Below are positions 1-8,823 of a stretch of 64,000 nt of DNA, piece by piece. Both the position numbers and the translations under genes were made by a program. Under the pieces are notes generated by a model, which saw only the letters and a program-made list of their open reading frames with translations, was not told where the DNA came from and did not search any database. Position 1 is the stretch's first letter. Every line of letters begins with the position of its first letter. Source of the stretch: Basidiobolus meristosporus CBS 931.73 (Eukaryota; Basidiobolomycota; Basidiobolomycetes; Basidiobolales; Basidiobolaceae); NCBI GenBank assembly GCA_002104905.1, contig MCFE01000093.1:111282-175281 (forward strand), read 5' to 3'.

Positions 1-259
1 ATATGTATACAACTTCATATTGCTTATTTATTTTATACATTGGTTCGTCTAATGAGAAATGGAAGTTCGGAAATTTACAGTTATTTAAGCAAAGGTTCTT
101 GCACTGCGCATCAGAAAGTAGGATGGAATATGTACATTTGTGATCCAATGAAATCATTGACAAGTCTGCCAACTCGCCAGCCCCTACTGCAGCGGTGGTG
201 CTTAGAATAGCCGACGTGGAACATCCAGTGTTGGAATGTCCGATATCAAGTGGTGGTGT
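1..259. other. Left edge, no gene recognised
   Basis: I see no coding exon here. Two imperfect direct repeats of about 30 bp, each containing GGTGGTG(C/T)TTAGAAT followed by CCGACGT, lie near 193-225 and 250-285, at the 3' end of the membrane-protein gene on the minus strand. Confidence 0.4.
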
Positions 260-966
260 TTAGAATGCCCGACGTCGAATGTCAACCCAAATAAATATAG
301 TGGCCATGGCCCATAATGCCAACTGCGTCATAGCTAGGTCAAACGATCTCCTGAAAGTACAGTACAACTCTGCACCATGGTTGTTGAATAGCCAGCCAGA
401 GTACGAGGAGTATTGATGTCTCCGGTGTTTAGCATGATCCAGTTCATGGTAATCGCACACCACGTTAGAAACAACGCCAAGTGAATGACCAGATGGAGCA
501 CCTTGCGGCTTCGTTTCTTGATAACATGGTGAACTAGTGGAGAGCCTTCACTTGCTTCAGGATCCACCGCAGCACCAGCAGAATTGGCTGCACCAGTAGG
601 ATGGCAATGGCTCATGCGCCCACGCACCCAGCTGAGGATGTACAGAAAGGTAACAATCCATGAAATGATTCCACAAGCTATGGTAAGCGTTGTGAATTCA
701 CTGGAGCTGCAGGTGCGCGTAAACTGAACAAAAAAGTCAAGTAAGAGACTTGTCACAACCAATATGGCTAGTCGGATAAGAAGCAAGGGCCATCGGTGGG
801 TCCAGCTGCGTTTACGATCTAATTCAGGTGATATATGCTCTGGCGAAACAAATGACACATATCTGGGTCGCTTTGGACGATGAGGGAGCGACACAAGGCG
901 GGGTTTTTCACTTACGTTACTTGTAGAGGAGTGCGATGACAAGAATGTAGAAGAAGAGTCCATCAT
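260..966 (-). CDS. Four-helix membrane protein (unknown family)
   Basis: I do not recognise a named family. The first ATG is at 966, with a second at 963. A Ser-rich, basic cytosolic N-terminus of about 65 residues is followed by three hydrophobic helices, roughly residues 65-90, 92-120 and 160-185. That frame stops at 334. A fourth helix (DLAMTQLALWAMATIFIWV) lies just downstream in another frame, which ends at 260. The two frames overlap at about 335-400, so either a short intron or a frameshift joins them. I could not find a good GT-AG pair with the correct phase. With the fourth helix, the topology would resemble small MARVEL-like fungal membrane proteins, which is inference only. The three-helix ORF is solid and the C-terminus is uncertain. 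Confidence 0.5.
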
Positions 967-2237
967 GCTAACTCTGCTCAAAGCGGTTGGATGTAGAAGA
1001 ATTTAGGAATGAACTATGGATAGCTATTAGTGACAAATGTACATGCATGTAACAATGTATATGAAAGGAGTTTAACAAAGAGAATATTCAACAGGGAAAT
1101 GATTAATTTTAAGAGAACAGCGGTCACAAGGAGTGGATGAACAGGAAAGAGGAAGAGCCGAAGAGGACTGTTGCATTGAACCACCGGATGTGGCCGGGGA
1201 ATTTATACCCAGAGCCTCATTACGGAACATTAAAGTAATGGATATTTATTGGCTGCATCCTCGCTAACTTTATTATGTAAGTTGAATCACAAGACAGCAG
1301 CAATGTTTTTGAACAAGGCTCACGTGTGGCTTTCTCTCTAGCAAGGCGGTTTGATAGCCAATTACCAGATTAGTGGAGGCATGACCCACTGCGTAATGAT
1401 CTGGTTATTACCGGCTTATTATGGATTTTTATTATTTCCATGCACTCGACCAACACTGGCAATATATTGTGTGACATAGGTCTTGTTGCTGACTTTCCGT
1501 ATTCATCCTCCTGGTGTCACATTTACTAATGAGCCATCAAAAGAATCGTTCGCTGTATTGCATGCAAGCAAATCGTGAACAAGGAATGGCACAGACACCA
1601 TATATACGACCATATATACGACCATATATACGACCATATATACGCCGTATCCAGAGCCGCCCTTGATTTGATTGAAGTGGTAATCATATGATAACATCAG
1701 AACGAATTGGAAATCTGACCATGTTCACCCTCGAATTTCCTAGCATTCCAGGCAGCAACTCCGTTTACTAGCATTCCAGCCTCTCATCCACCTACTCGTC
1801 TCCACTTAGATCTTCCCTTTGTTGCTCAACTATGTCCAGGAAATCTCGTCTTGAGAAGCCTGCAGGTTTGCTATCGCCACCCAAAGCCTTTGATTCCTCC
1901 AAGTATCATCCAGCATTTGCGGTGGCATTGGCCCCAATCCGATGCCAGCATGCACAATGTCGTTCAACTGATCCAGCCGTACGGTCGCCCATATGGGACG
2001 GGTATTGCCAGTTCTCAAGCAACCGAAATAAATTATAACTTTTGTAAACTACCGCCGTTTGCACTAGGTGTTCACTGTGGGTTATGAGTCGGCTTTGATG
2101 TATCATAAATTAGATGTATTATAACTCGAGTGTATGGGTGAAATCATGACGTGTATATGCAGCTGTTGATACATTTGGTCTCAGTAAATACAAAATCCTG
2201 CATTTCCATATTTTTACCCTTTGAACCACTCCATCTC
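967..2237. other. Divergent intergenic region
   Basis: This spans the start of the minus-strand membrane-protein gene and the start of the plus-strand Smr gene. It contains one short tandem repeat (1597-1644). Short open frames at 1830-2106 occur on both strands, show no recognisable domain, and look like chance ORFs. I see no RNA gene. Confidence 0.4.
1597..1644. repeat. 12-bp minisatellite, four perfect units
   Basis: ACCATATATACG is repeated four times without mismatch, in the promoter side of the Smr gene. No coding role is apparent. Confidence 0.9.
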
Positions 2238-2759
2238 ATGGGAAACTTGCTTTCTTCCCAAAGGTCGCCGGAAGAGGACGTTGAGCGCTATCGCAAAGAG
2301 GCCGATAGGTATGCTAAGCTGCGGAATGAGTGCTTTTCGAAATCCCAAGCGCTATACAGAAGCGGGGATAAAAAGGGGGCTAAGGAGGAATCGGAAAAAG
2401 GAAAAGAATACGGTAAAAAGATGGAAGCGGCCAACCAGCAGGCGGCCGAGGTTATGTTCCAGATGAAGAATAGCTCTTTGCCGCAGGACAAACTAGATCT
2501 ACACGGACTTTATGTTAAGGAAGCCTTAGCAAAAGTGGAAGAGCGGGTGAAACGATGCAAGCGTGAAAAACATCATGATAGCCTAACTATCATAGTAGGG
2601 CTGGGAAACCATTCCACCGATGGAGTCCAAAAACTAAGGCCTGCGGTGGAAGCCTGGTTAAAACAGCAAAATCTCAACTACACCGTTGACCAGCCTAACC
2701 GAGGATGCTTGTTGGTTGACCTTAAGAGCAACCAAAAGTCAAGCTGCATTATTTGCTGA
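2238..2759 (+). CDS. Smr-domain protein with putative lipid anchors at both ends
   Basis: This intronless gene encodes 173 aa from the ATG at 2238. An N-terminal charged helix (RYRKEADRYAKLRNECFSKS) matches the DUF1771 helix that usually precedes Smr domains. The Smr core shows LDLHGLYVKEA and IIVGLGNHSTDG, corresponding to the usual LDLHG and GxGxHS signatures. Smr proteins bind or cut nucleic acid, for example in translation-linked mRNA quality control. The ends are odd. The start MGNLLSS fits an N-myristoylation signal (Gly2, Ser6), and the last four residues CIIC fit a CaaX prenylation box. If both are used, the protein would be membrane-tethered. The family call is secure; the lipidation is inference. 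The longer upstream frame lacks a better ATG context and would hide the MG start. Confidence 0.85.
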   Translation: MGNLLSSQRSPEEDVERYRKEADRYAKLRNECFSKSQALYRSGDKKGAKEESEKGKEYGKKMEAANQQAAEVMFQMKNSSLPQDKLDLHGLYVKEALAKVEERVKRCKREKHHDSLTIIVGLGNHSTDGVQKLRPAVEAWLKQQNLNYTVDQPNRGCLLVDLKSNQKSSCIIC

Positions 2760-3203
2760 ATGATTGATCCATGAGAAAAATAGATGAGCGCTGACCAACA
2801 GCCATAGATTACTTATTCACTCAAATAACTCATTTCGATATAAAGATAATCCAAAGCATTGCTGGAGACTTGCGCTTAATCAAGATGTAGCTAACTGTAT
2901 CTAGAGAATTAGACCAAATTACTCACGTGGGTCACGCTTCCAAGTTCCGAAGTTCCGATAGGCCCATGCCGGCAATGAAGCAAGATGAATGGATATATCA
3001 TCAATTCCCTCAACAGTATCGGCTGTCCAGTAGACAGTTAAGGAAACTCCTTGATATTGGTGCATGTTGATCGGTGGAAGCGGAGGTAGTAATAATAAGG
3101 GACCTCATCCCTAGATCAAATCCGGTTGATAGTCGGTATTAGTTCCTATTGGAGTGTCCCATACGTGATGAGGCAAAGAACCTTAATTCCTAGCTTTGAG
3201 TAT

Positions 3204-3212
3204 CTATATAAG
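3204..3212 (+). promoter_or_regulatory. TATA box of thioesterase gene
   Basis: CTATATAAG lies about 32 bp before the ATG at 3243. This favours that ATG over the in-frame ATG at 3168, which would sit upstream of the TATA box. The same TATATAAG form occurs before the snoRNA host gene. Confidence 0.5.
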
Positions 3213-3242
3213 AAGGGCACTGGAGGATATACACCGTACATC

Positions 3243-3803
3243 ATGGTAGCCAGTCAAGTAGAACACGGAGTTGACAACAGCAAGAACACTTCATTGCTGA
3301 AGAACCGAGAGTCTTTGGACTTGATTAGAGTACTACGGACCGATGCCGAATATAGCGAAGAAGAGCTCGTTCCTGCAGAGGCTCCAGAAACCTTTAGACA
3401 CACAGATGCCTTGGTTTGGCATACACTTCGCGGCGAAGGGAAAATCGACTTGGATCCTCTGATATTTCGCTCCACTGACGGTCAAAAGGTAGTCATGATT
3501 GTGCACCTCGGGCCCAAACTATGTGGCCATAAAGGTATTATTCATGGCGGTATGATTGCTTCATTATTGGATGAAGCCTTGGGTAGAACTATCATTCCGA
3601 ATCTGCCTGGAAGCATCGGATTCACTGCGAATTTCTCCATCAACTACCGACGCCCTACCTTTGCCGATAACTTCGTCGTGGTCAGAACAGAAGTGACCAA
3701 GATTGAGGGAAGAAAAGGATTCGTTAAGGGCCAGATAGAAGATGTGCAAGGCAACATCTTGGCGGATTCGGAGGCACTGTTCATCGCTCCCAAAACCAGC
3801 TAA
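3243..3803 (+). CDS. Hotdog-fold acyl-CoA thioesterase (4HBT/THEM4-like)
   Basis: This single-exon gene encodes 186 aa. The C-terminal two thirds is a hotdog thioesterase domain. The signature HGGMIASLLDEALGR contains the catalytic-region HGG and Asp/Glu of the 4HBT family, followed by the strand region FSINYRRPTFADN. Such enzymes hydrolyse acyl-CoA thioesters. Fungal members near THEM4/THEM5 are often mitochondrial, but I see no clear targeting peptide from this start. An in-frame ATG at 3168 would add 25 residues. I prefer 3243 because a TATA box lies between the two ATGs. The substrate cannot be read from sequence. Confidence 0.8.
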   Translation: MVASQVEHGVDNSKNTSLLKNRESLDLIRVLRTDAEYSEEELVPAEAPETFRHTDALVWHTLRGEGKIDLDPLIFRSTDGQKVVMIVHLGPKLCGHKGIIHGGMIASLLDEALGRTIIPNLPGSIGFTANFSINYRRPTFADNFVVVRTEVTKIEGRKGFVKGQIEDVQGNILADSEALFIAPKTS

Positions 3804-3862
3804 TCTTTTTGTTCATGCCATCTAGCATCTCGTGTAAATTTCAACCCTTTGAATAATCTACA

Positions 3863-3894
3863 AATAAATCCCGAATAAATCCCGAATAAATCCC
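3863..3894. repeat. Triplicated AATAAATCCCG motif
   Basis: An 11-bp unit containing AATAAA occurs three times head to tail just after the thioesterase stop codon. It offers three polyadenylation-signal-like hexamers. Confidence 0.7.
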
Positions 3895-3976
3895 ATTTCT
3901 GCAACCTACCTTTATTTGACCAATCCAGTGAAATAATTCCCTTTTTTTCAACTAGGGTCCCCTACAATTTAGTGTT

Positions 3977-3984
3977 TATATAAG
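3977..3984 (+). promoter_or_regulatory. TATA box of snoRNA host gene
   Basis: TATATAAG lies about 65 bp upstream of the first intron donor of the non-coding host transcript. This supports transcription on the plus strand starting near 4005-4015. Confidence 0.5.
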
Positions 3985-4082
3985 AAGTGACAATCCCCTA
4001 TATTCATACCTTACCTTTTATCAGTCATGGGCCGATTCTAATATGTAAGTAACCCATCCTACAGATGCTTATTTTTTTCACA

Positions 4083-4157
4083 ATGATGATTTGTCCAGTC
4101 TCGTTCGTATGAACCAATTCTGTGATTATTACATACAAAACATGCATCACCATCTGA
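4083..4157 (+). ncRNA. Box C/D snoRNA copy 1, dual 18S guide (SNORD33/snR55 + SNORD30-like)
   Basis: Box C ATGATGA is at 4083-4089 and box D CTGA at 4154-4157. The D-guide CATGCATCACCA pairs with the conserved 18S segment UGGUGGUGCAUG (one U-G wobble). The box D+5 rule picks the U methylated by SNORD33 (human U1326) and snR55 (yeast U1269). The internal guide GTCTCGTTCGT, before a D'-like ATGA, pairs with 18S ACGAACGAGAC, and D'+5 gives the A targeted by human SNORD30 (A1383). The C'-like box is GTGATTA. This copy has one extra A (ACAAAACATG) relative to the others. rRNA sequences and site numbers are from memory. Confidence 0.85.
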
Positions 4158-4294
4158 GCCTTCTTACCAGTGACTAGAATATTTTCTTTCAGCACAACCG
4201 CTAATTTTCTCTTTTTATTCTAGTTGGTATCGGCTGCATAGTAACAATGATAAGGTAATTATTTTTTCTTTACTCAAAGTTTTGCAACTTCCAC

Positions 4295-4368
4295 ATGATG
4301 ATTTGTCCAGTCTCGTTCGTATGAACCAATTCTGTGATTATTACATACAAACATGCATCACCATCTGA
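4295..4368 (+). ncRNA. Box C/D snoRNA copy 2 (same dual guide)
   Basis: Box C is at 4295-4301 and box D at 4365-4368, in intron 2 of the host gene. It matches copy 1 except for one A deletion before the D-guide. Both 18S guides are unchanged. I see no strong terminal stem in the flanks. Confidence 0.85.
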
Positions 4369-4530
4369 CATTCCCATTTCCTTCTGGAATAATTGTGTAT
4401 TAAGACCACTAGCTAATCCATCTCTTTAGATTGTAGATCTCAAGTGATATCGTTCGTAACCATCCACGAATCGTATATATGCATATATGGTATGTATTCT
4501 TCTCTATCGCAGCAGTGTTAGTCCAATTAC

Positions 4531-4604
4531 ATGATGATTTGTCCAGTCTCGTTCGTATGAACCAATTCTATGATTATTACATACAAACATGCATCACCAT
4601 CTGA
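4531..4604 (+). ncRNA. Box C/D snoRNA copy 3 (same dual guide)
   Basis: Box C is at 4531-4537 and box D at 4601-4604, in intron 3. It differs from copy 2 by one G-to-A change that turns the C'-like box from GTGATTA to ATGATTA. This keeps the purine expected at the first position. Both guides are identical to the other copies. Confidence 0.85.
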
Positions 4605-4907
4605 CACCTTTCACTTGCTTGCTTTCTGATGACTTCTCCAAGTACAAAACTAATACTTACTTACAGGTTGCCGAACAATGGTGTGATAAAATTTTGTAAA
4701 TAAACATGTAAATAAGCAAAACTTGAACTTGATTTAAAATTATTTGTTTGGCAGTGGAATGTTTATTATGATTGGCAGGGGTGATTCAATTGGATGAAAC
4801 TGACATGCCCGTCGAGTGGCATTGCAAGTAGTATTTGTTACTGAGTATCTCTGTCCAGTGTCCTGGCACACCTTCCTTGGAGCAACGAACTAGAAGTTTA
4901 TTACTAC

Positions 4908-6695
4908 ATGGAGTTTACAGATTTCTTTAAATTGTCAGGATTTTGTAAATATTCTCCGGATGGTGAATTCATTGCTGCTATCTTCGAAAAGCGCTTAGTT
5001 ATCCGGAGCATTCATACGCTGAAGATCACCCGTATGCACCATCTGGATAAGCCCATTAATGTGCTTGAGTGGTCCAATGATTCAAGATTGATTATGTGCG
5101 CCTCGTATAAACACGGAACGGTAGACATCTTTGATGTTGATGATAGAGACTGGCACGGGCAGATCAGCGAGGGTGATGCTGGTTTGACTTCAGCAAGATG
5201 GACTTTCGACGGTAGACATGTCATGACTGTGAGTGAATTTCAGGTAGGACAAAGAGAAACTTCAGGTAAAAGCCGTAAAGAGCTCATTCGAAACTTTCTT
5301 AGATGAGGTTGACCATTTGGTCATTGACGGGTGACTCACACATGTCCATTCAGTACCCCAAGTTCTCGGATAGAGGTAAACTCGTCCACCAGCTATTCTT
5401 CGCGTCTCCTATTAATGTCGGGCTATTCTTAGGGGTGGCGTTTCAAAAAGATGGCCGCTACGTGGCTATCGTAGAAAAGCGCGATAGCAAAGATATTATC
5501 AGCATATACGATTGCAGTTCTTGGGCAGTTTGTAAGGTTGGATTAGGATGCCACTTTGACTCTAGATTCAATTGATCTCACCGTTTCCAAAAGCGCATTC
5601 AGCCAGAAACGATCGACCTGGAGAATCTCGAGTGGTCGCCCAACGGCCATTACTTGGCTGTCTGGGACACGCCTTTGAATGTTGGTAATTTCAGCTCCAA
5701 TCCTTCCGATCGTTACTAGTCACTAACAGGCCCAACAAAGTACAAATTACTGATCTACACTGCCGACGGAGTGCTGCAGCGATCGTACTCAGCTTATGAC
5801 CATGCCTTGGGCATAAAATCTGTTCAATGGTCGCCCTCGAGCCAGTTTCTAGCCATCGGAAGCTATGACCAGCAGGTAAGTGTTTACGACAAGAACTCCA
5901 TTTAACGAGAGGCTAACGAGACAGGGCTCAGGTGCGCTTTTTGAATCACTATACGTGGAGTCCACTGATAGAATTTACATGCGATGACCTACCGAACGAT
6001 CCCTCAATGGTAAAGTTTACCCTGGTAAGCACGCCCAACTTATGCCTAACGGTGACTAATCCTCCGTAGCCTATCTATTGCCAAAACTTTGTGGAGGAAT
6101 CCAAAGGAAACGTTACAATTCATTGTAAGTAAATGAATCAAGCATGTTCCGCCCGACACCCCGGCTAACCCTCAGTATAGACGCTCCTGTTTACCCTCCA
6201 GCAATGATTCCCGCTGTCAAGCCAGAGGCCGGAAAACCATCACCTAAATTGGGGGTTGGCATGATCAAATTCAATCCTCATGGCCGTTTGGTAGCCGTCA
6301 TCAATGGTAGCCATCAATGCGCTCAATCATGAGATCTCTGTTCTTACAACCAACTTTACCATTTAGAATGTATTCCTACTTGCTTATGGCTGATGGACAT
6401 CCCCAACGTACGCCAGATTTGCGCCATCCAGCAGGCATACCCCATACGAGCCGTTCAGTGGAATCCCATCAATCCGGAGCAGGTGGCTTTCGTTTGTGGT
6501 GGAAATCACATCTATTTGTGGACCGAAAAAACTGGCTGTGAATCTTTCGAAGTCACCGCTGATAACTTTGAGGCTGTTGGCTTAGAATGGAGCCCAGATG
6601 GACACTCTTTGGTCATTAAAGGCAAGGAGCTCTTTTGTGTTGCATTTCCTGTTCACAAAACCAGGGCCAATCCTTCAACGAATAATGGCTTGTAG
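4908..6695 (+). CDS. WRAP73: WRAP73/WDR8 WD40 protein
   Basis: Nine exons, 4908-5243, 5303-5375, 5433-5536, 5594-5684, 5730-5875, 5932-6024, 6070-6124, 6181-6306 and 6367-6695, join in frame to 450 aa. Human WRAP73 has 460. Matching signatures include [61 protein letters not shown] and VRFLNHYTW. The family forms a beta-propeller that works with SSX2IP/Msd1-type partners and minus-end kinesin to anchor microtubules at centrosomes or spindle pole bodies. Intron 2 is in frame (57 nt) and would be read as coding by a simple ORF search. Intron 3 uses a weaker GTTGGA donor, chosen because it restores the conserved frame. Confidence 0.92.
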
Positions 6696-7046
6696 ATTAC
6701 TGTATGTATGATTGGTATTTTGTACACGCAGTTAGTTTGTGTGTACGCCTAAATATTTACATCAACCTGCTCACTTAGATCTTAGTCTATGACCAAAACT
6801 TTTAGCAGTAGATTCTTGAAATAGTTTCCACCAAAGTTTTTCCACAATTGGTATATGATTTCCTGCATCTTCAGTTGGTATTTTGATCAATCAATTCCAT
6901 CAACAATAGACAATTAAATGACGACTGAATCGGCGTGCACATTCACCCAAATCGACCATGCAAAAAAATCCTTCCATTTCCTAGATAGCCTCTTGGGCCA
7001 AACTTGCTTTTCGCAAGCGTACTATATATTTGTATAAATCTTCCCC
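6696..7046. other. Intergenic
   Basis: This spacer lies between WRAP73 and NXT1. It is AT-rich with a TATAAAT at 7033-7039 close to the NXT1 start. No gene or RNA is recognised. Confidence 0.4.
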
Positions 7047-7794
7047 ATGTCTTCATCGGTAAGTTGGGTTATAAGAGTCTTTTTCAGTAGCCGAGAGTTT
7101 TGGACATAGATTGATTGTACTACATCAATTGATTTGCTTTGATTGTTACGAACCGTCCTAATTGACATGGCCCTCTAGGATATCAAAGCGCTTGTAGATG
7201 TATCAGCTAAAGGCGCTGAGCAATTCGTAGATCTGTATTATAAACTATATGATGATCAAAGACACGTAGGTACCTCTGGTCTCTTTCGCGAACTTCGTGA
7301 TTGTTGAGACAATTCCGCTCTCGATAAAACATCGACTAATCACCTCCCGGGCCTCAAGCTACTAGGAAAATTTTATCGGGATAATTCTGCTATTGTGTGG
7401 AATGGTTCGTATCAGCATAATTCAATGGAATCGATGTGGGATTTGGCATTAACGTAGCGACCATCCATTAGGAAATGCATACTCCGGAATTACCCCCTTC
7501 GCGGATTTCTATCAAAAGCTGCCCTCTACTGTTCATGATATACAGGCTTTTGATTGCCACCCCTTACCTTGTAAGTATAACTGTTTGACTTCAGTAGTGA
7601 TATCACGCTCTAACCGCGCCTTAGTTACTGGACCTGCCGATGGCCCATTTAGTATCCTGGTGAATGTCACCGGGTCCGTGAAATATGGAAAAGAGATTGT
7701 CGCGCGTCTGTTTTCGCAGAATTTCGTGTTGACACCAGATCCTGCTAAGCTCGGTAACTTCTACGTTGGCAGTGACTGTTTCCGCTTCGTCTGA
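7047..7794 (+). CDS. NXT1: NTF2-related export factor NXT1/p15
   Basis: Five exons, 7047-7058, 7179-7265, 7359-7404, 7472-7570 and 7625-7794, give 137 aa against 140 in human NXT1. The first coding exon is only four codons. Conserved stretches are GAEQFVDLYYKLYD, AIVWNGNAYSG, FYQKLPSTVHDIQ, TGSVKYG and FSQNFVLTPDP...VGSDCFRF. The family folds like NTF2 and pairs with the NXF1/TAP mRNA export receptor. Dikaryan yeasts use the divergent Mtr2 instead, so a clear p15 is another sign of an early-diverging fungus. Confidence 0.93.
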
Positions 7795-8823
7795 ATCATA
7801 GAGCTATAACATAGCACCCAGTAGAAATGTAAACCATATCAAGAGCCTCACGACCTTCAGATAATTCATTAAAGACCGAGATGACTTAAATAAATCGCGA
7901 CGATTAGAAGTCCCAAAAGATGGTTTCAGCTGAAGCTTCTAATTCCTTTTTTTGTAAACTTGTATCAGCATATAGCATTCACACATTGTATCAATTTCCT
8001 TTTATACTGCGACGTGTGCTGTCAAGGGAAGATACTTTTATTGCGCTGAAGTTGTGTCTTCCATCAATACAAAGTTCAAGCAGCTCCTACAAAGGGAATC
8101 CGATGAATATTCGGCAATAAAGGGAATCATCATGGCTTAAATTCACCAAGACGTATGCTGCAGTATTTCAAAAAAGAACCTATTTCAATTTTTACTTTGG
8201 ATAGTTATCATTTCTTGCTTTTTTAGGCCCACATTGATAAAATAGATAAATTTTCACCTTTTAATATCTCGTTTTTTCAGGGAGAGTCAACAGTTGTACT
8301 CAACCGTGAAAAGATTTAGGGAAGACAAGTGGAAAGATACAGCCAAAGTGGCGTTGATCATCTACAGCATATACTAAGGTACTGTTGTCGACCATCAACC
8401 CAGTTAGATCTAGTATTGCACTTGGGAGATGGTGTTCATCTATGGGACTGATTGCTTATGCTATTCACTGTCATAGGGATATATCAAGAAGCACTCCCCT
8501 TCGCATCGTTTGTACTATACCGGAGCATCGACCAAGAAGCTAGAACTAGTAAGCACACACCGTAGCCAATTTATCAACTACAGTTCAGGAGGCTGACTTT
8601 TGCTGTAAAAGATACGGACATAATCTTTTCGGAGGAAGCTTCTTTGCATTTTCTGACACGTGCCGACATTATCCTTATTACGCACTTATATCTCATAAAA
8701 ACGACCAGCGTACGTGGATATCTCTTCCAGTAACTTCCATACTTCAAAAAGCTCACCTATTCCACGTGATTTAAAAGCTTCGTGGATATTGTCAACCTCA
8801 TATTCCAATTGAAAGACCAGAAT
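7795..8823. other. Long intergenic region
   Basis: About 1 kb lies between NXT1 and the CHD gene. It contains scattered short ORFs (for example 7920-8120 plus and 8574-8756 minus) with no domain and poor composition. I found no tRNA or snoRNA signature. It probably holds the CHD promoter. Confidence 0.4.

Larger units (their letters stand above)
4005..4740 (+). ncRNA. Spliced non-coding snoRNA host gene (UHG/GAS5-like)
   Basis: A TATA box is followed by short exons without a conserved reading frame and three good introns: 4045-4223 (GTAAGT...TTCTAG), 4255-4429 (GTAATT...TTTAG) and 4490-4666 (GTATGT...TTACAG, with an ACTAAT branch-like motif). The exons between are only 31 nt (4224-4254) and 60 nt (4430-4489). 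Each intron carries one copy of the same box C/D snoRNA, while exons and intron remainders are unrelated to each other. This is the layout of host genes whose exons serve only to present intronic snoRNAs. Transcript ends are estimates; AATAAA occurs near 4699. Confidence 0.75.

Noticed and set aside
1830-2106. Overlapping ORFs on both strands before the Smr gene
   Set aside because: They lack good starts, domains and splice partners. They are probably leader or promoter sequence.
4083-4604. Three near-identical 74-bp repeats spaced 138-162 bp apart, resembling a repeat array or CRISPR
   Set aside because: Each repeat has box C and box D, matches 18S rRNA, and lies in its own intron of a eukaryotic gene. 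The spacers hold exons and splice sites.
7920-8756. Short ORFs at 7920-8120 (plus) and 8574-8756 (minus)
   Set aside because: Composition and length are those of chance ORFs in AT-rich intergenic DNA; no family match.
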